DNA of 64,000 bases from Flavivirga jejuensis (GTDB lineage: Bacteria; Bacteroidota; Bacteroidia; Flavobacteriales; Flavobacteriaceae): the NCBI RefSeq assembly GCF_030540765.1, contig NZ_JAUOEL010000001.1, positions 1 through 64,000 on the forward strand. Reading direction: 5' to 3'. Made by a program: the position numbers and the translations under genes. The stretch's first letter is position 1. The number at the start of each line of letters is the position of its first letter. The notes below the pieces were generated by a model. That model made no database searches. It saw nothing but the letters and a program-made list of their open reading frames with translations, and was not told where the DNA came from. Shown here in pieces: positions 62,291 through 64,000 of the stretch.

Positions 62291-63319
62291 CTAAGAAGGA
62301 CTATATTCTTTTACTGCATCTATAAATGCTTTGGCATGGTCTAACGGAATGTTAGGTAAAATACCATGACCTAGATTTACGATGTATTTGTCTTTCCCAA
62401 ACTCATTAATCATCTGGTGTACCATTTTCTTTATTTCTGAAGGTGGCGACAACAGGCGAGATGGATCAAAATTACCTTGAAGGGTTATATTTCCACCTGT
62501 TAAATAGCGTGCATTTCTTCCTGAACAAGTCCAATCTATACCTAAAGCAGACGCATTACTTTTTGCCATGTCGCCAAGTGCAAACCAGCAGCCTTTGCCA
62601 AAAGCAATTACTGGAGCATCCTCTTTTAGGGCTTCAATAATTTGGTTAATATATTGCCATGAAAACTCTTGATAATCGACAGGAGATAACATACCTCCCC
62701 AAGAATCGAATATTTGAACAGCATTAACACCCGCTTTTACTTTTTCTTTTAAATAGGCAATTGTGGTATCGGTTATTTTTTGAAGTAATTGGTGTGCAGC
62801 AATTGGGTTTGTAAAGCAAAATTCTTTGGCTTTGTCGAAGGTTTTACTCCCTTGTCCTTGTACACAATAACATAAAATAGTCCACGGCGAACCTGCAAAT
62901 CCAATTAAAGGAATGTCATCATTAAGTAATTCTTTCGTTGCTTTTATGGCTTGATATACATAGTCTAATTCTGCCGTTACGTCTGGAACAATAACATTAT
63001 CGACGTCTTTTTGAGTACGCACAGGGTTTGGTAAATACGGACCAAAATTAGGTTTCATCTGTACCTCAATATTCATAGCTTGAGGAATAACCAAGATATC
63101 ACTGAATAAAATAGCAGCATCCATTCCGTAACGACGAATAGGTTGTACTGTAATTTCACTAGCTAATTCTGGAGTTCTGCAACGTGTAAAGAAATCATAT
63201 TTTTCACGAATGGCTATAAATTCTGGTAAATAACGTCCTGCTTGACGCATCATCCAAACTGGTGGACGATTAACCGTTTCTCCTTTTAATGCTCTTAAAA
63301 ATAAATCGTTTTTAATCAT
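62291..63319 (-). CDS. hemE: Uroporphyrinogen decarboxylase
   Basis: A 342-residue enzyme that removes four carboxyls from uroporphyrinogen III to give coproporphyrinogen III. The N-terminal signature '[17 protein letters not shown]' is intact, as are '[11 protein letters not shown]' (with the catalytic Asp) and '[20 protein letters not shown]'. It is the upstream member of the haem gene run on the minus strand. Length is normal. Confidence 0.97.
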   Translation of the reverse strand: MIKNDLFLRALKGETVNRPPVWMMRQAGRYLPEFIAIREKYDFFTRCRTPELASEITVQPIRRYGMDAAILFSDILVIPQAMNIEVQMKPNFGPYLPNPVRTQKDVDNVIVPDVTAELDYVYQAIKATKELLNDDIPLIGFAGSPWTILCYCVQGQGSKTFDKAKEFCFTNPIAAHQLLQKITDTTIAYLKEKVKAGVNAVQIFDSWGGMLSPVDYQEFSWQYINQIIEALKEDAPVIAFGKGCWFALGDMAKSNASALGIDWTCSGRNARYLTGGNITLQGNFDPSRLLSPPSEIKKMVHQMINEFGKDKYIVNLGHGILPNIPLDHAKAFIDAVKEYSPS

Positions 63320-63337
63320 ATTTTTTGCTCTTTCGAC

Positions 63338-64000
63338 TTAATCTATTTTGTTTTCAAATACGGCAACGGCTCTTACGGGAGATCCAGTGCCGCCTCTAAT
63401 TTTTAATGGTAAACCAATAAAACGAAAACGACCTCTATCTATTAATAAATGAAGGTTTATCATGTTTTCGTAATGTGTAAAACCAAGTTTACCACAAATT
63501 TTATGAACTTCTTTATTTGAAACTCCTGGCACTCCAGGAGACATGGTTTCCACTCCAAAAGCGGCTATTTGTTTATTTCCTAACCATGCTGTAGCTTTTG
63601 CTGTAATTCCTGGCCCATGATTCCAATTTTCGGTACCAAAATTTTTTCTATAGTGATTGGTATATAATAAAACGGTATCTCCTTTTTTTATTGTAAGATG
63701 ATGTTTTTCACATGCTTCTTTAATATCGTGGGTATCTATAAGTTCTTTTAATCCTTTGTGTGAAAAATCTAAACAAATACCCTCAGTATAAAACATAGAA
63801 AGCGGCATGGTGTCTATAGATTGATCTTTATATTCTTTTGCCATATGATTTATGGCATCAACATGAGTTCCAGTATGCTCTCCTAATTCTAATTTATGAA
63901 CACTAGGTGTTTTTATTTCTGAGTTAGGAAAACCTTCCCATTCTTCATGAGTATTATGAATACTCATTTTTACTTGAGGGAGTGTTTTGTAAACTGGCAT
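63338..64000 (-). CDS. Cyclase family protein (kynurenine formamidase-like), 5' end cut by window
   Basis: At least 220 residues of a cyclase-family metal-dependent hydrolase. The motif 'HTGTHVDAINHM' holds the usual HxGTHxD metal ligands. The frame runs to the window edge; the Met at the edge is probably internal, since relatives have about 10-15 more residues (ending ...DMPVYKTLP). 'FGVETMSPGVPG' lies in the C-terminal half. Members hydrolyse N-formylkynurenine or related amides or esters; the substrate is not clear. It lies 18 bases upstream of hemE on the same strand. Confidence 0.85.
   Translation of the reverse strand: MPVYKTLPQVKMSIHNTHEEWEGFPNSEIKTPSVHKLELGEHTGTHVDAINHMAKEYKDQSIDTMPLSMFYTEGICLDFSHKGLKELIDTHDIKEACEKHHLTIKKGDTVLLYTNHYRKNFGTENWNHGPGITAKATAWLGNKQIAAFGVETMSPGVPGVSNKEVHKICGKLGFTHYENMINLHLLIDRGRFRFIGLPLKIRGGTGSPVRAVAVFENKID

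Overview
The window looks like chromosomal DNA of a marine-type gliding member of the Flavobacteriaceae (Bacteroidota). The evidence is AT-rich sequence, promoter-like boxes of the TTG-N19-TAnnTTTG type, a gldH gliding lipoprotein, a type IX secretion (Por) C-terminal signal, many lipoproteins (some with the acidic CSKDD surface-export pattern), an HU/SPOR protein, a DUF4292 lipoprotein beside an EnvC-like protein, and aspartate-rich hemB. This is inferred from gene content only; no 16S rRNA gene is present. No tRNA, rRNA or CRISPR array was recognised.

Bases 1-8880 form an accessory block. It holds three relatives of a BspA-like surface lipoprotein with 25-residue DUF285 repeats: one cut by the window edge with 10 repeats, one complete with 4, and one pseudogene. 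It also holds an intact beta-helix lipoprotein and the C-terminal relic of another, so an ancestral two-gene unit (BspA-like plus beta-helix) seems to have duplicated and decayed. A flippase gene lies inside the block. A decayed copy of a flippase 3' end ends one base before dut, so the material after 5898 probably came to lie between once-adjacent flippase and dut genes.

Bases 8881-14623 carry dut, a GIY-YIG nuclease gene inside an inverted-repeat element, a sugar nucleotidyltransferase, a broken second GIY-YIG copy, and a tightly packed TPR / DUF4292 / EnvC-like operon ending in an XRE regulator. Bases 14624-17083 are accessory again: a subclass-B1-type metallo-beta-lactamase lipoprotein, a membrane protein flanked by inverted repeats, a second XRE regulator and two copies of a 46-base repeat.

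Bases 17084-36534 are mostly core genes: thioesterase, HU/SPOR protein, dprA, trpS, acyltransferase, an ECF sigma factor with a membrane-anchored partner, recA, the tRNA-U34 hydroxylation operon trhO-trhP-ferredoxin, a radical SAM protein, ricT-gldH-PBP1A, and scoA/scoB. Bases 36911-51670 carry a fused double-ATPase ABC protein, a PolB-like exonuclease, a large T9SS-secreted sortilin-like protein interrupted by one TGA, a penicillin-acylase-family hydrolase, ogt, an MG2/plug protein and a CNNM-type transporter. Bases 52062-55156 hold an unrecognised two-gene module bracketed by inverted copies of a repeat. The window ends in a haem region on the minus strand (hemE, hemF, hemB) interspersed with EI24, GNAT, CHMI-like and bestrophin genes, opposed by a helicase that carries membrane segments.

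Repeats stand out. ATTCCTGC...GCAGGAAT palindromes recur in intergenic gaps and at the ends of the GIY-YIG element; a GACACGAATTTCACAA family occurs at three places; several gaps hold MITE-like inverted-repeat elements. The strongest candidate for something undescribed is the GIY-YIG gene with its terminal palindromes. Next come the bracketed module at 52985-54654 and the dual-pathway tRNA hydroxylation operon with its own ferredoxin.
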